Shown in pieces: positions 7,117 through 16,628 of a DNA stretch of 35,510 bases. This DNA comes from Dysgonamonadaceae bacterium (GTDB taxonomy: Bacteria > Bacteroidota > Bacteroidia > Bacteroidales > Azobacteroidaceae). The position numbers and the translations under genes were made by a program. The stretch is from contig JAISUN010000001.1 of the NCBI GenBank assembly GCA_031272085.1, positions 1 to 35,510 of the forward strand, given 5' to 3'. The number at the start of each line of letters is the position of its first letter. Within the stretch, counting starts at the first letter, position 1. The notes under the pieces were generated by a model that worked only from the letters and a program-made list of their open reading frames with translations, was not told the origin of the DNA and ran no database searches.

Positions 7117-9615
7117 TCAATTCCTTGTTGTTACGCTTTTCTTACCCAGATAAAACGCTTTTGCTTTTATGTTTTCCGATTTGCAGGCCGTCGGTTTTGT
7201 CCATAGAGCGGATTTTTCGGTTGGTTCGCTGCCGTCGGTGGTGTAGCGGATTTCGGCTTTCGGATACTGCGCATTGGTGTACAGAAGTCCGTCTTTGACT
7301 ATAAATCCCGGCTGCGCAAGATGGAAATTAACTCCCATTTTTGCCAAACGCGGCAGTTCGTATTGGCCGATTTTGGCGTTATATTTGCGCTTTGCCACTT
7401 CGTAAGCCGAATTGTCGTTGGTAAGCGACCATTCAGGGCGGGCATTCCAAGCGCGGTCGGCCATTCCCAGAACTTTCGGGAAAAGGAAATACTGAACCTG
7501 CTCGAAATTGCGGACAGTTTCAGCCCAAACTTGGCATTGAATACCGCGGATTCTTTGTTCAGCGCCCTCTGTCAGAGGCAGTTTGGCCTGCGACATACTG
7601 TCGAGGTTATAGGGATTTCCGTTCAAATCGCGGCGGACAGAGCGATAAATATCGTAAGGCAAGGCGTCGAAAGTATTAAATTCGTTCACAAATCCGCCCC
7701 AATACAGCCCCGGTTCGCACTGATGACGGCTGTAAGACATATCGGTATAAAAATTCGTAACATTGCAAAGCACAATAGGATAGCCGCCGTTAGCAAGACG
7801 GTAGGGCGCCTGGTCGCTGTTCCATTCGGGAATTGTGTTCCAGCAATAACTCAAAACGTTGCTGTTGCGGAATTTTTCGTTTGCCGAGCCGTCGGGTTTC
7901 ATCGCAACTTCTTCCCATCCGGCAGGCTGGATGCCTCGCGAAGCCAGCATCGGCAGTACCTGTTCGAGAAAATAATCTTTCAGTTCGCGAATTTCCTTCA
8001 TACCTTTTTCTTTCATAAAGCGGGTGCAAATTTCGGAACCTGTCCAAACTCCATTTGGCACTTCGTCGCCACCGATATGGAAAATTTCGAGTTTCAGTCC
8101 CGCTTCCTGATACATTTTATTCACTTCGTCGATAATTTTTTCCAGAAAATGATACGTCGAAGGCATTGCCGCATTCAGCACATTATCGGTATAAATTTGC
8201 GCCGAAATGTATTTTGAAGTGTCGGCAAAGTCGGTCAGCAAATACTCTTCGGCCTTTGCCGGGTCGGATTCGATATATTTTTTGTAGCGGGCGTTCATTG
8301 CTTTAATTGCAGCCCGCGAATGTCCGGGAATATCAATTTCCGGAATAACTTTGATATGCAATTTGGCAGCGTGTTTCAGCACTTCGATAAAGTCGTTGCG
8401 GGTGTAAAAACCGTTGGCCAAGGTGGTTGTGTCGTCAGGATTCCAGCCCCAGGCATAAGCGGGATAGAGGCATTGCGATTCGTCGTGCGTATGTCCGCGC
8501 CGCGAACCGATTTCGGTAAGTTCGGGCAGTCCGGGAATTTCTAATCGCCAACCCTCGTCGTCGGTCAGGTGCCAATGGAAAACGTTTATCTTGTAAAGCG
8601 CCAGAATATCAAGCAGTTTCAGCACATTTTCCTTTTTTGTGAAGTTACGGGAAACGTCGAGCATCACGCCGCGATGATGAATATCGGGAAAATCATAAAT
8701 CAGGCAGGCGGGCAGGGCAGCGGGAAAATCCGGGATATTTCCGACAATATTCAGCAGGCTCATACAGCCGTTGAAAACGCCTTCGGTACCGTTGCCTGCA
8801 ATTATCAACCCGTCATTACTTATGCTAATATTGTAACCCGCAAAATTTTCGCAAGTTTTTTTGTTTTTTAATTCCACAAGCGTTTCGCCCGTGTCTGAAA
8901 CAGTGCATCCGCAAAGCGTTTCAAGTTTTTCTTTCAATATTTGAGCCTCGTTTTCGAGTTCTGCGGGATATTTCAGGCGGATATTTTTTGTGAAAGTGCA
9001 ATTATCTTTATCATTCTGATAATCAATCATTTTTATGGATGGAAATATATCAAAAACGTTCAAATCAACCGGTTCTTGAAACAATTCGTTTTCCCGGTAA
9101 ACATACTTGCCGTCGGGGTAGGGGAGTTCTTTTCTTCCCGGACGTGTCCACTGCTCCGGACGGTCGAATGGAACAACCTCAACTGCAAGGCTTTGCGGCT
9201 CCGATTCCCGGCCTTCGCCATCGGTAAAAACGATGTAGGCGCCTGTGGGAGCGGAACTTTCCTTAATCAATGCGCCGTTGATGCGGTACGAAAATTCGAG
9301 GGTTTTTCCGGCTTCAACAGGCTTGTAATGCTCTGTCGGCGACATTTTGAAGTAAGTCGCCATAATTTGCTCTACTTTCAACGGAGTGGCATCATCCACG
9401 AGCGGAACGTCGGGGTTGCCGGTGAAATAAATTGCCCAGTTGGCCTCTAATGCCTTGCCGCTGTTGTTTTTGATATGAAACCGTGTTTCGTAAACTCCGG
9501 GTTCAACGCCGTTTTTTACCATTTCCCAGACTAACGAAACCGGCTCCGAGGGCTTGCGGGCGCAGGAAAATGATAGTGGCAAACAAAGCAGCAACAGTAA
9601 TGATTTTTTTAACAT
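7117..9615 (-). CDS. Family GH20 beta-N-acetylhexosaminidase, lipoprotein
   Basis: An 832-residue lipoprotein (signal MLKKSLLLLLCLPLSFSC) that should release terminal GlcNAc or GalNAc from glycans. Domains in order: an N-terminal carbohydrate-binding-like beta domain of chitobiase type (about 25-150), the GH20b domain, the GH20 TIM barrel starting near HHRGVMLDVSRNF and INVFHWHLTDDEGWR, and the catalytic pair Asp517-Glu518 in HIGGDEV. Near the C-terminus a chitobiase-type domain has AEIRYTTDGSEPT. The modular layout resembles chitobiase and longer Bacteroidales GH20 enzymes used on host or mucin glycans. It sits between a GH63/GH37-like enzyme and the transglutaminase-like lipoprotein. Confidence 0.95.
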   Translation of the reverse strand: MLKKSLLLLLCLPLSFSCARKPSEPVSLVWEMVKNGVEPGVYETRFHIKNNSGKALEANWAIYFTGNPDVPLVDDATPLKVEQIMATYFKMSPTEHYKPVEAGKTLEFSYRINGALIKESSAPTGAYIVFTDGEGRESEPQSLAVEVVPFDRPEQWTRPGRKELPYPDGKYVYRENELFQEPVDLNVFDIFPSIKMIDYQNDKDNCTFTKNIRLKYPAELENEAQILKEKLETLCGCTVSDTGETLVELKNKKTCENFAGYNISISNDGLIIAGNGTEGVFNGCMSLLNIVGNIPDFPAALPACLIYDFPDIHHRGVMLDVSRNFTKKENVLKLLDILALYKINVFHWHLTDDEGWRLEIPGLPELTEIGSRRGHTHDESQCLYPAYAWGWNPDDTTTLANGFYTRNDFIEVLKHAAKLHIKVIPEIDIPGHSRAAIKAMNARYKKYIESDPAKAEEYLLTDFADTSKYISAQIYTDNVLNAAMPSTYHFLEKIIDEVNKMYQEAGLKLEIFHIGGDEVPNGVWTGSEICTRFMKEKGMKEIRELKDYFLEQVLPMLASRGIQPAGWEEVAMKPDGSANEKFRNSNVLSYCWNTIPEWNSDQAPYRLANGGYPIVLCNVTNFYTDMSYSRHQCEPGLYWGGFVNEFNTFDALPYDIYRSVRRDLNGNPYNLDSMSQAKLPLTEGAEQRIRGIQCQVWAETVRNFEQVQYFLFPKVLGMADRAWNARPEWSLTNDNSAYEVAKRKYNAKIGQYELPRLAKMGVNFHLAQPGFIVKDGLLYTNAQYPKAEIRYTTDGSEPTEKSALWTKPTACKSENIKAKAFYLGKKSVTTRN

Positions 9616-9668
9616 AATTAACAGTTATTAAATTTTGGCGCAAATGTACGAAATATTTTTCAGATTTT

Positions 9669-10976
9669 TTATTCCCGTTCCGCTTTCGGCAATTCCAGCA
9701 ACATCCACTTGTTATCGACCACTCCTTCGAGGATGTTTTGCGTGCAGAGATTCCATCCGATAAAGCCGACAAATTTGCCGTTTGCGTCCACGTAATCGGC
9801 TGCCGGAGCCAGAGGAGCGCCCGTATCGGCGTGATAGTTTTCGTGCATACTGTCCCATTGTTTGATGTCGGCGAGCAGCAGTTTGGCTAACGTTTCGGCC
9901 TGCCAACGAAGTTCGCCGTCAAATCCGTAATTCTTTAATCCAATGGAATACAGATAGTTAGCAATAGGCCAAACGGGGCCTTGCCAATTTGAAAACGGAA
10001 TTATTACGTTTTTGTTGTTGTAATCCGGGTCTTTCTTCGAGAGCGAACGATAGCCGTATTTGGCCTTCATCTGCGCAGTGTCGGTCAGATAACGCTCAAT
10101 CATTTCGCGGCCTTTCGCTTCGGGCGCAAGTTTCTGAATCAGAGGAATAAAACTCGAATAACTGACGCGACGGTAAAAATCGCCTGTTTCGCGGTCAACT
10201 GTGTAATAAATCCGGTCTTCGTCGCACCAAAGCGTCTTGTTGATAGCGTCTTCCAGATTTGCCGCTTTTTTCATAAGCAACTTATAATCAGCCTCTTTGC
10301 CAAGTTCTTTTGCTATCAAAGCCTGCGCAATAAACTCGCGCAACTGAAAAGCGCTGGCGTCGGGCGCAAGATAGGAGCGGGTATCTTCATCGAAATAGTT
10401 CATAGCCGGATTGTTGTCCGCCCCGCTTTGGCCGGCATTTTCCCAGAAATAGCAGTTGTAGGCGGAATCCAACTGCGTGCGGTCGCGGTATTCCAAAACC
10501 TTCATCAGAGCGTCGTAATGCGGCTCAACCCACGAAAAATCGTTCAGGGCTTTCGAGGCGAAATAAACTCCCTGCGAGAGGAAAGGCTTCATCGCAAATT
10601 TTCCGAAAACCGGCCGCGGTCCGGTCGTGGTGGCGCATCCGGCTGTATAACCGTCCGAATCGACGCCTGCAATCAGGTTTAGCGCCCAATATTTCAGATA
10701 TTCGGGCTTGCCGACGCTTGACAGGTGGCAGCCGATGAAAAAGCCGTCCCAGTCCCACATTTGCTTGTAAAATCCGGCCGGAATGAGGTAAGGATACTTC
10801 AAATAGCCTTCGGCAGGCTGGATAACCTGCGGTTCGAGGCGGTTAAATTCGGCCGTAAGTTCGTTTTTCAACTGCACAAGAGTTTCGCCGCCGACGGCTG
10901 ACGGCTCCGTTTTCGGTTGATTACAGGCTGTTGTCATCGCGATTGCTGTAATTAAAATAAAAGTGAGTTTCTTCAT
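9669..10976 (-). CDS. Exported (alpha/alpha)6-barrel glycosidase, GH63/GH37-like
   Basis: A 435-residue lipoprotein (MKKLTFILITAIAMTTAC) related to trehalase and mannosyl-oligosaccharide glucosidase families. The conserved WDWDGFF near residue 75 would hold the catalytic acid, and DSMHENYHADTG near the C-terminus the second acidic residue; FSNWQGPVWPIANYL and FIGWNLC are also typical of the barrel. The substrate, probably an alpha-glucoside or alpha-mannoside, cannot be decided. It follows the M3 peptidase with a 41-base gap and precedes the GH20 gene by 53 bases on the same strand, consistent with co-expression in glycan or glycopeptide scavenging. Confidence 0.82.
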   Translation of the reverse strand: MKKLTFILITAIAMTTACNQPKTEPSAVGGETLVQLKNELTAEFNRLEPQVIQPAEGYLKYPYLIPAGFYKQMWDWDGFFIGCHLSSVGKPEYLKYWALNLIAGVDSDGYTAGCATTTGPRPVFGKFAMKPFLSQGVYFASKALNDFSWVEPHYDALMKVLEYRDRTQLDSAYNCYFWENAGQSGADNNPAMNYFDEDTRSYLAPDASAFQLREFIAQALIAKELGKEADYKLLMKKAANLEDAINKTLWCDEDRIYYTVDRETGDFYRRVSYSSFIPLIQKLAPEAKGREMIERYLTDTAQMKAKYGYRSLSKKDPDYNNKNVIIPFSNWQGPVWPIANYLYSIGLKNYGFDGELRWQAETLAKLLLADIKQWDSMHENYHADTGAPLAPAADYVDANGKFVGFIGWNLCTQNILEGVVDNKWMLLELPKAERE

Positions 10977-11017
10977 ATATCATTGATTTATAGTATTTTT
11001 AAACTATTAACTACTAA

Positions 11018-13129
11018 CTATTGAATAAATCCCCGGTTTTTAAGCAAAAAATCAGGATTAGGCTCCGAGCCGCGGAAACGCAGGTAAAGCCTCATCGGGT
11101 CGTCGCTTCCGCCGCGCGAAAGGATATTGTCGCGGAAAGAGCGGGCTGTTGCCGGGTCGAAAATTCCGTGTTCGACAAAAGCCTCAAATGCGTCGGCATC
11201 AAGCGTTTCCGCCCACAGATAGCCGTAATAACCGGCCGAATAACCTCCGTCGAAAATATGCGAAAAATACGGACTTTTGTAGCGGACAATGATTTCGGGA
11301 ATCAGGCCGATTTCGTCCAAAACGCGGTTTTCAAACTCTGTAACTTCTTCTGTAACAGGAGTTTCTATCACGTGCCAGTGCATATCGAGCAGGGCGGCGG
11401 CCACAAGTTCGGTAGTCATAAATCCCTGATTGAAATGTTCGGCATTTTGGATTTTCCGAATCAGGCTGTCGGGGATTGTTTCGCCCGTCTTATAATGCTT
11501 TGCAAACATTTTCAGCGATTCCGGATTTAAAGCCCAATGTTCGTTTATCTGCGAGGGAAGTTCCACAAAATCGCGATAGACATTAGTTCCCGAAACGCCC
11601 TCGTAACGGCATTTTGAGAGCAGTCCGTGCAGCGCGTGTCCAAATTCGTGAAACAAGGTTTCCACCTGGTCGAGATTCAGCAACGAAGGCGCATCAGCAG
11701 TGGGCATCGCAAAATTTGCCACGTTGTAAATAACCGGACGGACGTCGTGGCCATTGACCACCGACTGTTCCAAAAAATTGCCCATCCACGCGCCGTTGCT
11801 TTTGCCCGGACGCGGAAAATAATCCAGATAGATAAGTCCGAGATGGGAAGAGTCGGAATCGAGGACTTCAAAAACTTTTACATCTTTCTGATACACAGGC
11901 ACATCGTGCAATTCTTTGAAACTTATTCCGTAGAGTTTACCGGCTATTTCAAATGCTCCGTTGCGGACTTTTTCGAGGGCAAAATATGGGCGCAACTCGG
12001 CCTCTTTCAGGTCGTAACGTTTCTGGCGAAGTTTTTCGGCATAATACATCCAGTCCCATGATTGGAGTTTAAAACCTCCGCCCGAGGCGTCAATCATTTT
12101 TTGCAGTTCGTCGCGTTCGCGTTTGGCCTGTGGCAGCGCAAATTCCCAGATTCTGTTCAGAAGTCCGAAAACTCTTTCCGGATTATGCGCCATAGTATTT
12201 TCGAGCGCAAAATCGGCATACGACTTGTAACCCAGTAAGTTAGCCTTTTCGAGCCGAAGATTCACTATTTTTTCCAATATTTCGCGGTTGTCGTTCTTGT
12301 TTCCGTTTGCACAGCGGCTGTACATCGCTTTGTATAGCGTTTCGCGGAGTGCGCGGTTGTCGGCGTATTGCAGAAAAGGTTCCCAGTTAGGCTTGCTCAA
12401 ATTGAAGAGCCATTTGCCTTCAAGCCCCTTTTCTTTGGCCTGTTCGGAAGCAAGTTCCACGAGGTCGGCGGGAAGTCCGGCGAGGTCGGCCTCATTGTCT
12501 ATAACTAATTGATAATTATAGGTTTCGGCCAATAAATTTTCGCCGAAGGACAGCGAAAGCAAGTCTAAATCTTTGTTAATCTCGCGCAGACGGGATTTCT
12601 GGCTGTCGTTGAGCAAGATACCGCGCATAACGAAATTGCGGTAATACTTTTCAAGCAGCATTTTTTGCTCCATATCGAGTTTCTGCGCGTCGCGGTTGTC
12701 GTAAACCGATTTCACGCGGGCGAACAGTTTTTTGTTCATATAAATATTGTCCTGATGTTCGCTCATCAAGGGCGAAATATCGGTTGCAATACGTTGCAGA
12801 ACAGTGTCGGCGTCGGTTTCTTTTATTGCATAAAAGACGCTTGAAACCCGTTGCAGCAGCCGTCCGCTCTCGTCGAGGGCGACTATCGTGTTTTCAAAAT
12901 CGGGCGAAGCGCTGTTGTTCGCAATGTGTTCTATTTCATCCTGTTGCTGCTTCATTCCCTCGATGAAGGCGGGCTTGTAGTCGTCCGTCTTTATCAGGTC
13001 GAAAGGAGGATTGCCATAAGGCGTGTTGAATGCCTCGAAAAACGGATTTTGAGGCTCTGCGTTTTGTTTTTTACAACTTGTTGTCATTATTGCAGTTAAT
13101 GCTATTAATACGAAAATATTTTTTTTCAT
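11018..13129 (-). CDS. dcp: M3-family metallopeptidase, Dcp-like peptidyl-dipeptidase, lipoprotein
   Basis: A 703-residue zinc peptidase of the thimet oligopeptidase family. The active site is His494-Glu-Phe-Gly-His498 (LFHEFGHALHGLLS), with a further zinc ligand region in the FVELPSQINEHW segment. The N-terminal MKKNIFVLIALTAIMTTSC is a lipoprotein signal, so unlike the mainly cytoplasmic E. coli enzyme this one should act in the periplasm or at a membrane surface, trimming dipeptides from peptides. It starts 13 bases after the malic enzyme stop. Next to two glycosidases and a transglutaminase-like protein, it suggests processing of glycoproteins or peptidoglycan-type peptides. Confidence 0.93.
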   Translation of the reverse strand: MKKNIFVLIALTAIMTTSCKKQNAEPQNPFFEAFNTPYGNPPFDLIKTDDYKPAFIEGMKQQQDEIEHIANNSASPDFENTIVALDESGRLLQRVSSVFYAIKETDADTVLQRIATDISPLMSEHQDNIYMNKKLFARVKSVYDNRDAQKLDMEQKMLLEKYYRNFVMRGILLNDSQKSRLREINKDLDLLSLSFGENLLAETYNYQLVIDNEADLAGLPADLVELASEQAKEKGLEGKWLFNLSKPNWEPFLQYADNRALRETLYKAMYSRCANGNKNDNREILEKIVNLRLEKANLLGYKSYADFALENTMAHNPERVFGLLNRIWEFALPQAKRERDELQKMIDASGGGFKLQSWDWMYYAEKLRQKRYDLKEAELRPYFALEKVRNGAFEIAGKLYGISFKELHDVPVYQKDVKVFEVLDSDSSHLGLIYLDYFPRPGKSNGAWMGNFLEQSVVNGHDVRPVIYNVANFAMPTADAPSLLNLDQVETLFHEFGHALHGLLSKCRYEGVSGTNVYRDFVELPSQINEHWALNPESLKMFAKHYKTGETIPDSLIRKIQNAEHFNQGFMTTELVAAALLDMHWHVIETPVTEEVTEFENRVLDEIGLIPEIIVRYKSPYFSHIFDGGYSAGYYGYLWAETLDADAFEAFVEHGIFDPATARSFRDNILSRGGSDDPMRLYLRFRGSEPNPDFLLKNRGFIQ

Positions 13130-13142
13130 CCTTTTTATATTT

Positions 13143-15431
13143 TTACAGAGTTATAATTTCGTTATTTTCGTGAACGATGGCGTCCACAACCGCAACCCGC
13201 GTAATATTTACGATGTCGCGCACCGACGATTCGATGTCGGTAAAGTGGATTGGCTTGTTCAGGCCGACCTGAATCGGGCCAATCATCTCGCCTGCGCCCG
13301 TTTCCTGCAACAGTTTTTGTGCGATATTGGCCGAAGTCAGATTCGGGAAAACCAGAGTATTTACGTCCTTTCCTTTCAGGCGGGTAAACGGATATTTATT
13401 GTCGCGCAAGTTCCTGTCCAACGCGAAATTAACCTGCATTTCGCCATCGATTGCAAGTTCGGGATAGGTTTCGTGCATCTTGGCCACAACATCGTGAACT
13501 GATGCCGGATTTCCCTCTATTTCGGCGCCGAAATTGGAGTAGGAAAGCATCGCTACAACCGGCTCCTGTGCAAAAAAGCGGACTGCGTGAACCGTAAGCC
13601 GCGCAACATCGACAAGGACATTCGTGTTCGGATGCCGGTTTATGAGCGTATCCGAAAGGAAAAGCGGGCCTTTTTTTCCGAAAAGAATATGGATTGAAGC
13701 GAAAGTTTTGTAACCTTCGCGTATTCCGATAACTTCCTTCGCAACTTTTATCGTATTTGAATATTTTGTGTAAACGCCTGTGATAAAGGCGTCTGCGTCG
13801 CCGGTTTCGACCATCATCATTCCGAAATAGTTGCGTTCAAACATTTTGTCGAGCGCTTCGTCGAGGGTTGCGCCTTCGCGGGCGCGTTTTTCGGTCAAAA
13901 TGTGGGCGTAACGCTGCCGGCGTTCGGCTTCGTTGTCGTGCCGGAGGTTCACAATTTCCATTCCGTCGAGGTCGATGCGGAGTTCGGCGGCAAGTTTGGC
14001 GATTCGCTCGTCGTTGCCCAGCAAAATGGGGTAGCAAATGCCTTCGTCGCGGGCCTGGGCGGCGGCACGCAGCATATTCGGGTGGCTGCCTTCGGCAAAA
14101 ACGACGCGCTTCGGATTGCGGCGTGCCATTTCGGTCAGTCCGCGGAGGAATTTATTGTCGTAGCCCATCAAATCTTCGAGGTGGTTTTTGTAATCTTCCC
14201 AGTCGGTAATTTTTTTGCGGGCGACGCCTGATTCCATTGCAGCCTGCGCCACAGCCAGCGAAACGCGGGTCAGCAGGCGGGGGTCCATTGGTTTCGGAAT
14301 CAGATATTCGCGGCCGAAAGAAAGATTGCTTAACCCGTAAGCCGAGTTTACGACTTCGGGAACAGGCTCTTTTGCAAGTTTTGCAATCGCCTTTACAGCG
14401 GCGAGTTTCATTTCCTCGTTGATGGTCGTAGCCTGCGTGTCGAGGGCTCCGCGGAAAATGTAGGGGAAGCCCAGCACATTGTTTATCTGGTTTGGATAAT
14501 CGGAGCGGCCTGTCGCAAAAATCAGGTCGGGACGACATTCCATCGCTTTTTCGTAAGAAATTTCGGGATTCGGATTGGCCAAAGCAAAAACTATCGGATT
14601 TTGATTCATACTTTTGACCATATCCTGCGTCAGCACGTCGGCTACCGAAAGGCCGAGAAAGACGTCGGCGCCCTTCATCGCTTCTTCAAGCGTGTCGAAA
14701 GGCTTGTCGGTGGCAAACTCTTTTTTTGTTTCGTTCAAGTTGGTTCGACGGGTGGAAATTACGCCGCGGCTGTCGCACATTACAATATTCTCTTTTTTCG
14801 CGCCAAGCAGCATGTAGAGCCGCGTACATGATGTTGCCGAGGCTCCGGCTCCATTGACGACTATTTGCACGTCTTCGATGCGTTTTTCGGTCAGTTCCAG
14901 AGCGTTAAGCAGTCCGGCAGCCGAGATGATGGCCGTTCCGTGCTGGTCGTCGTGCATTACGGGGATGTCAAGTTCCTCTTTCAGTCGTTGCTCGATTTCA
15001 AAACATTCGGGAGCCTTGATGTCTTCGAGATTTATGCCGCCGAAAGTGGGCGCGATGGCTTTCACAGCCTGAACAAATTTTTCGGGGTCGGTTTCGTTCA
15101 CTTCGATATCGAAGACGTCGATTCCCGCAAAAATCTTGAACAGCAGGCCTTTGCCTTCCATAACCGGCTTTCCGGCCAATGCGCCGATATTGCCGAGTCC
15201 GAGGACTGCTGTCCCGTTCGAGATTACCGCCACCAAATTGCCTTTGGCGGTATAATCGTAGGCCTTTTTCAGGTCTTTTTCTATTTCGAGGCAAGGCTCG
15301 GCCACTCCCGGCGAATATGCCAGCGAGAGGTCGGCCTGCGTACTGTAAGGTTTAGTCGGGACAACTTCTATTTTCCCCGGCTTACCCTCTGAATGATAAA
15401 GTAATGCCTTCTCTTTTGTAACGTTTGCCAT
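13143..15431 (-). CDS. maeB: NADP-type malic enzyme fused to a phosphotransacetylase-like domain
   Basis: A 762-residue cytoplasmic enzyme that decarboxylates malate to pyruvate with reduction of NAD(P). The malic enzyme part spans about residues 1-420: [35 protein letters not shown] and the Rossmann stretch [12 protein letters not shown]. The remainder resembles phosphotransacetylase ([42 protein letters not shown]), in MaeB usually regulatory and responsive to acetyl-CoA. The promoter just upstream suggests it leads an operon with the four exported hydrolases, though linked expression with a central-carbon enzyme is not an obvious functional pairing. Confidence 0.95.
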   Translation of the reverse strand: MANVTKEKALLYHSEGKPGKIEVVPTKPYSTQADLSLAYSPGVAEPCLEIEKDLKKAYDYTAKGNLVAVISNGTAVLGLGNIGALAGKPVMEGKGLLFKIFAGIDVFDIEVNETDPEKFVQAVKAIAPTFGGINLEDIKAPECFEIEQRLKEELDIPVMHDDQHGTAIISAAGLLNALELTEKRIEDVQIVVNGAGASATSCTRLYMLLGAKKENIVMCDSRGVISTRRTNLNETKKEFATDKPFDTLEEAMKGADVFLGLSVADVLTQDMVKSMNQNPIVFALANPNPEISYEKAMECRPDLIFATGRSDYPNQINNVLGFPYIFRGALDTQATTINEEMKLAAVKAIAKLAKEPVPEVVNSAYGLSNLSFGREYLIPKPMDPRLLTRVSLAVAQAAMESGVARKKITDWEDYKNHLEDLMGYDNKFLRGLTEMARRNPKRVVFAEGSHPNMLRAAAQARDEGICYPILLGNDERIAKLAAELRIDLDGMEIVNLRHDNEAERRQRYAHILTEKRAREGATLDEALDKMFERNYFGMMMVETGDADAFITGVYTKYSNTIKVAKEVIGIREGYKTFASIHILFGKKGPLFLSDTLINRHPNTNVLVDVARLTVHAVRFFAQEPVVAMLSYSNFGAEIEGNPASVHDVVAKMHETYPELAIDGEMQVNFALDRNLRDNKYPFTRLKGKDVNTLVFPNLTSANIAQKLLQETGAGEMIGPIQVGLNKPIHFTDIESSVRDIVNITRVAVVDAIVHENNEIITL

Positions 15432-15474
15432 GCCTAAAAAATCTGTTAAAGTTATATTTTGATATTATCGGGCG

Positions 15475-15507
15475 CAAAATTACAAAAATCTATTCATAAA
15501 AACTCAA
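15475..15507 (-). promoter_or_regulatory. Bacteroidota-type promoter for maeB
   Basis: On the minus strand TTTG (15507-15504) and TAATTTTG (15482-15475) are 21 bases apart. The -7 box lies 43 bases before the maeB ATG and just past the btuG-like stop at 15525, so maeB and the genes behind it can be transcribed independently of the cobalamin riboswitch. No clear terminator separates the two units. Confidence 0.7.
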
Positions 15508-15524
15508 ATAAAATAGAATATTTT

Positions 15525-16601
15525 TTAAATAAAAACAAATTTGTAGGCATTTATTCCGGCGGTAAATTCGGACTTCTTTTTCCCGTTGCGGTCGAAAATA
15601 TAAATCGTGCTTGGATTGCTGTAATCGGTGTCGGCTACATAAATATCTCTGCTGTAATCATCTATTCCAAAGGCATATACGGTTGTAAATTGCGGTACTT
15701 CGGATATGAGGTTTCCGGCGATTTGACGTCCGTTTTTCAGGTCGTAACGGCCGAAAACATTGTTTGCCAACCCCTTGTCATTATATGTTACTCCATAATA
15801 ATACAGGGTGTCGTTAAGAATTGTAAAATCCTGATTTGCAGGAACATTGCTAATATTAACGACAGTACGGGTTTTTAAATCAATTTTTTGGATTCCGCCC
15901 GCTACATCGGCGTAATTTCCAAGATAGGTGATATACAGATTTTCGTTGCCGTCGTATTTTATCCTGTTTGGATTCAGGCCAACCTCAATTCGCGGCAAAA
16001 CCTCGCTGAAAGTGGCTATGTCAATGACTGACAGCGTGTTGTCGAAATTCGGGAAATTCAATCCGTTAGTATTTCCGACGTAAAGTTTGCCCTCGGCGGC
16101 GGCAATTCCCAAAGGGTCGGCTCCAACGGCGGTAATTGCGTCAATAGCGAGCGAAGCAGTGTCGATGCGGATTACGTGGCCGTCGATGGTGGTTGCGTAA
16201 ACCTTGTTTTCGTAAGCCGCCAAAAAATTGGGTTCGCGTGGAACCGCGCCGTCGTTCACGTAAATTTTTCCAAGTTCGTCGAAATTGGAAAGCGACAGCA
16301 CCCAAATTACGCTCGATTTGGTTACGGAAACGTAGATTTTTCCGCCGTAAACGAGCATATCCTGCGCCGTATCGCCGAGCCGGCCGTCCATAATATCCTC
16401 GTCAAGTACCGTGCCTGAAGCATAGTCGTAATAAGTGATTCCGGAATTATTCACTCCCTGCGAACCCTGATTCAAAATCAAAACCCCGGAAGTTGGCGTA
16501 ACTTTCGGCTGTTCATCAATAATATCGTCCTTTTCGCAAGACGAAAAAAACAAAATGCCAATAACCGGCAAAAATTTGAAAATAATAAGATTTTTTTTCA
16601 T
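15525..16601 (-). CDS. btuG: BtuG-like YncE/DUF5074 beta-propeller surface lipoprotein
   Basis: A 358-residue lipoprotein (signal ending FFSSC, then a flexible EKDDIIDEQPK stretch) followed by a seven-bladed-propeller-type repeat protein: GVLILNQGSQGVNNSGITYYD opens the DUF5074/YncE-like fold and later blades read KIYVSVTKS, KVYATTID, KLYVGNTNG, NLYITYLG and DIYVADTD. In Bacteroides thetaiotaomicron, BtuG is a surface propeller of this kind that binds cobalamin very tightly and caps the BtuB receptor. The assignment here rests on fold plus context: it is 27 bases downstream of a TonB-dependent receptor controlled by a cobalamin riboswitch. Direct cobalamin binding is inferred. Confidence 0.82.
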   Translation of the reverse strand: MKKNLIIFKFLPVIGILFFSSCEKDDIIDEQPKVTPTSGVLILNQGSQGVNNSGITYYDYASGTVLDEDIMDGRLGDTAQDMLVYGGKIYVSVTKSSVIWVLSLSNFDELGKIYVNDGAVPREPNFLAAYENKVYATTIDGHVIRIDTASLAIDAITAVGADPLGIAAAEGKLYVGNTNGLNFPNFDNTLSVIDIATFSEVLPRIEVGLNPNRIKYDGNENLYITYLGNYADVAGGIQKIDLKTRTVVNISNVPANQDFTILNDTLYYYGVTYNDKGLANNVFGRYDLKNGRQIAGNLISEVPQFTTVYAFGIDDYSRDIYVADTDYSNPSTIYIFDRNGKKKSEFTAGINAYKFVFI

Positions 16602-16628
16602 AACAAATTGTATATTAAGTGTTTATAT

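Noticed and set aside
7321..8217. 298-codon open frame on the plus strand
   Set aside because: It lies entirely antisense inside the GH20 gene, whose protein motifs are unambiguous; the plus-strand product has no recognisable domain.
14865..15392. 175-codon plus-strand open frame
   Set aside because: Antisense to the malic enzyme domain of maeB; a shadow caused by codon bias.
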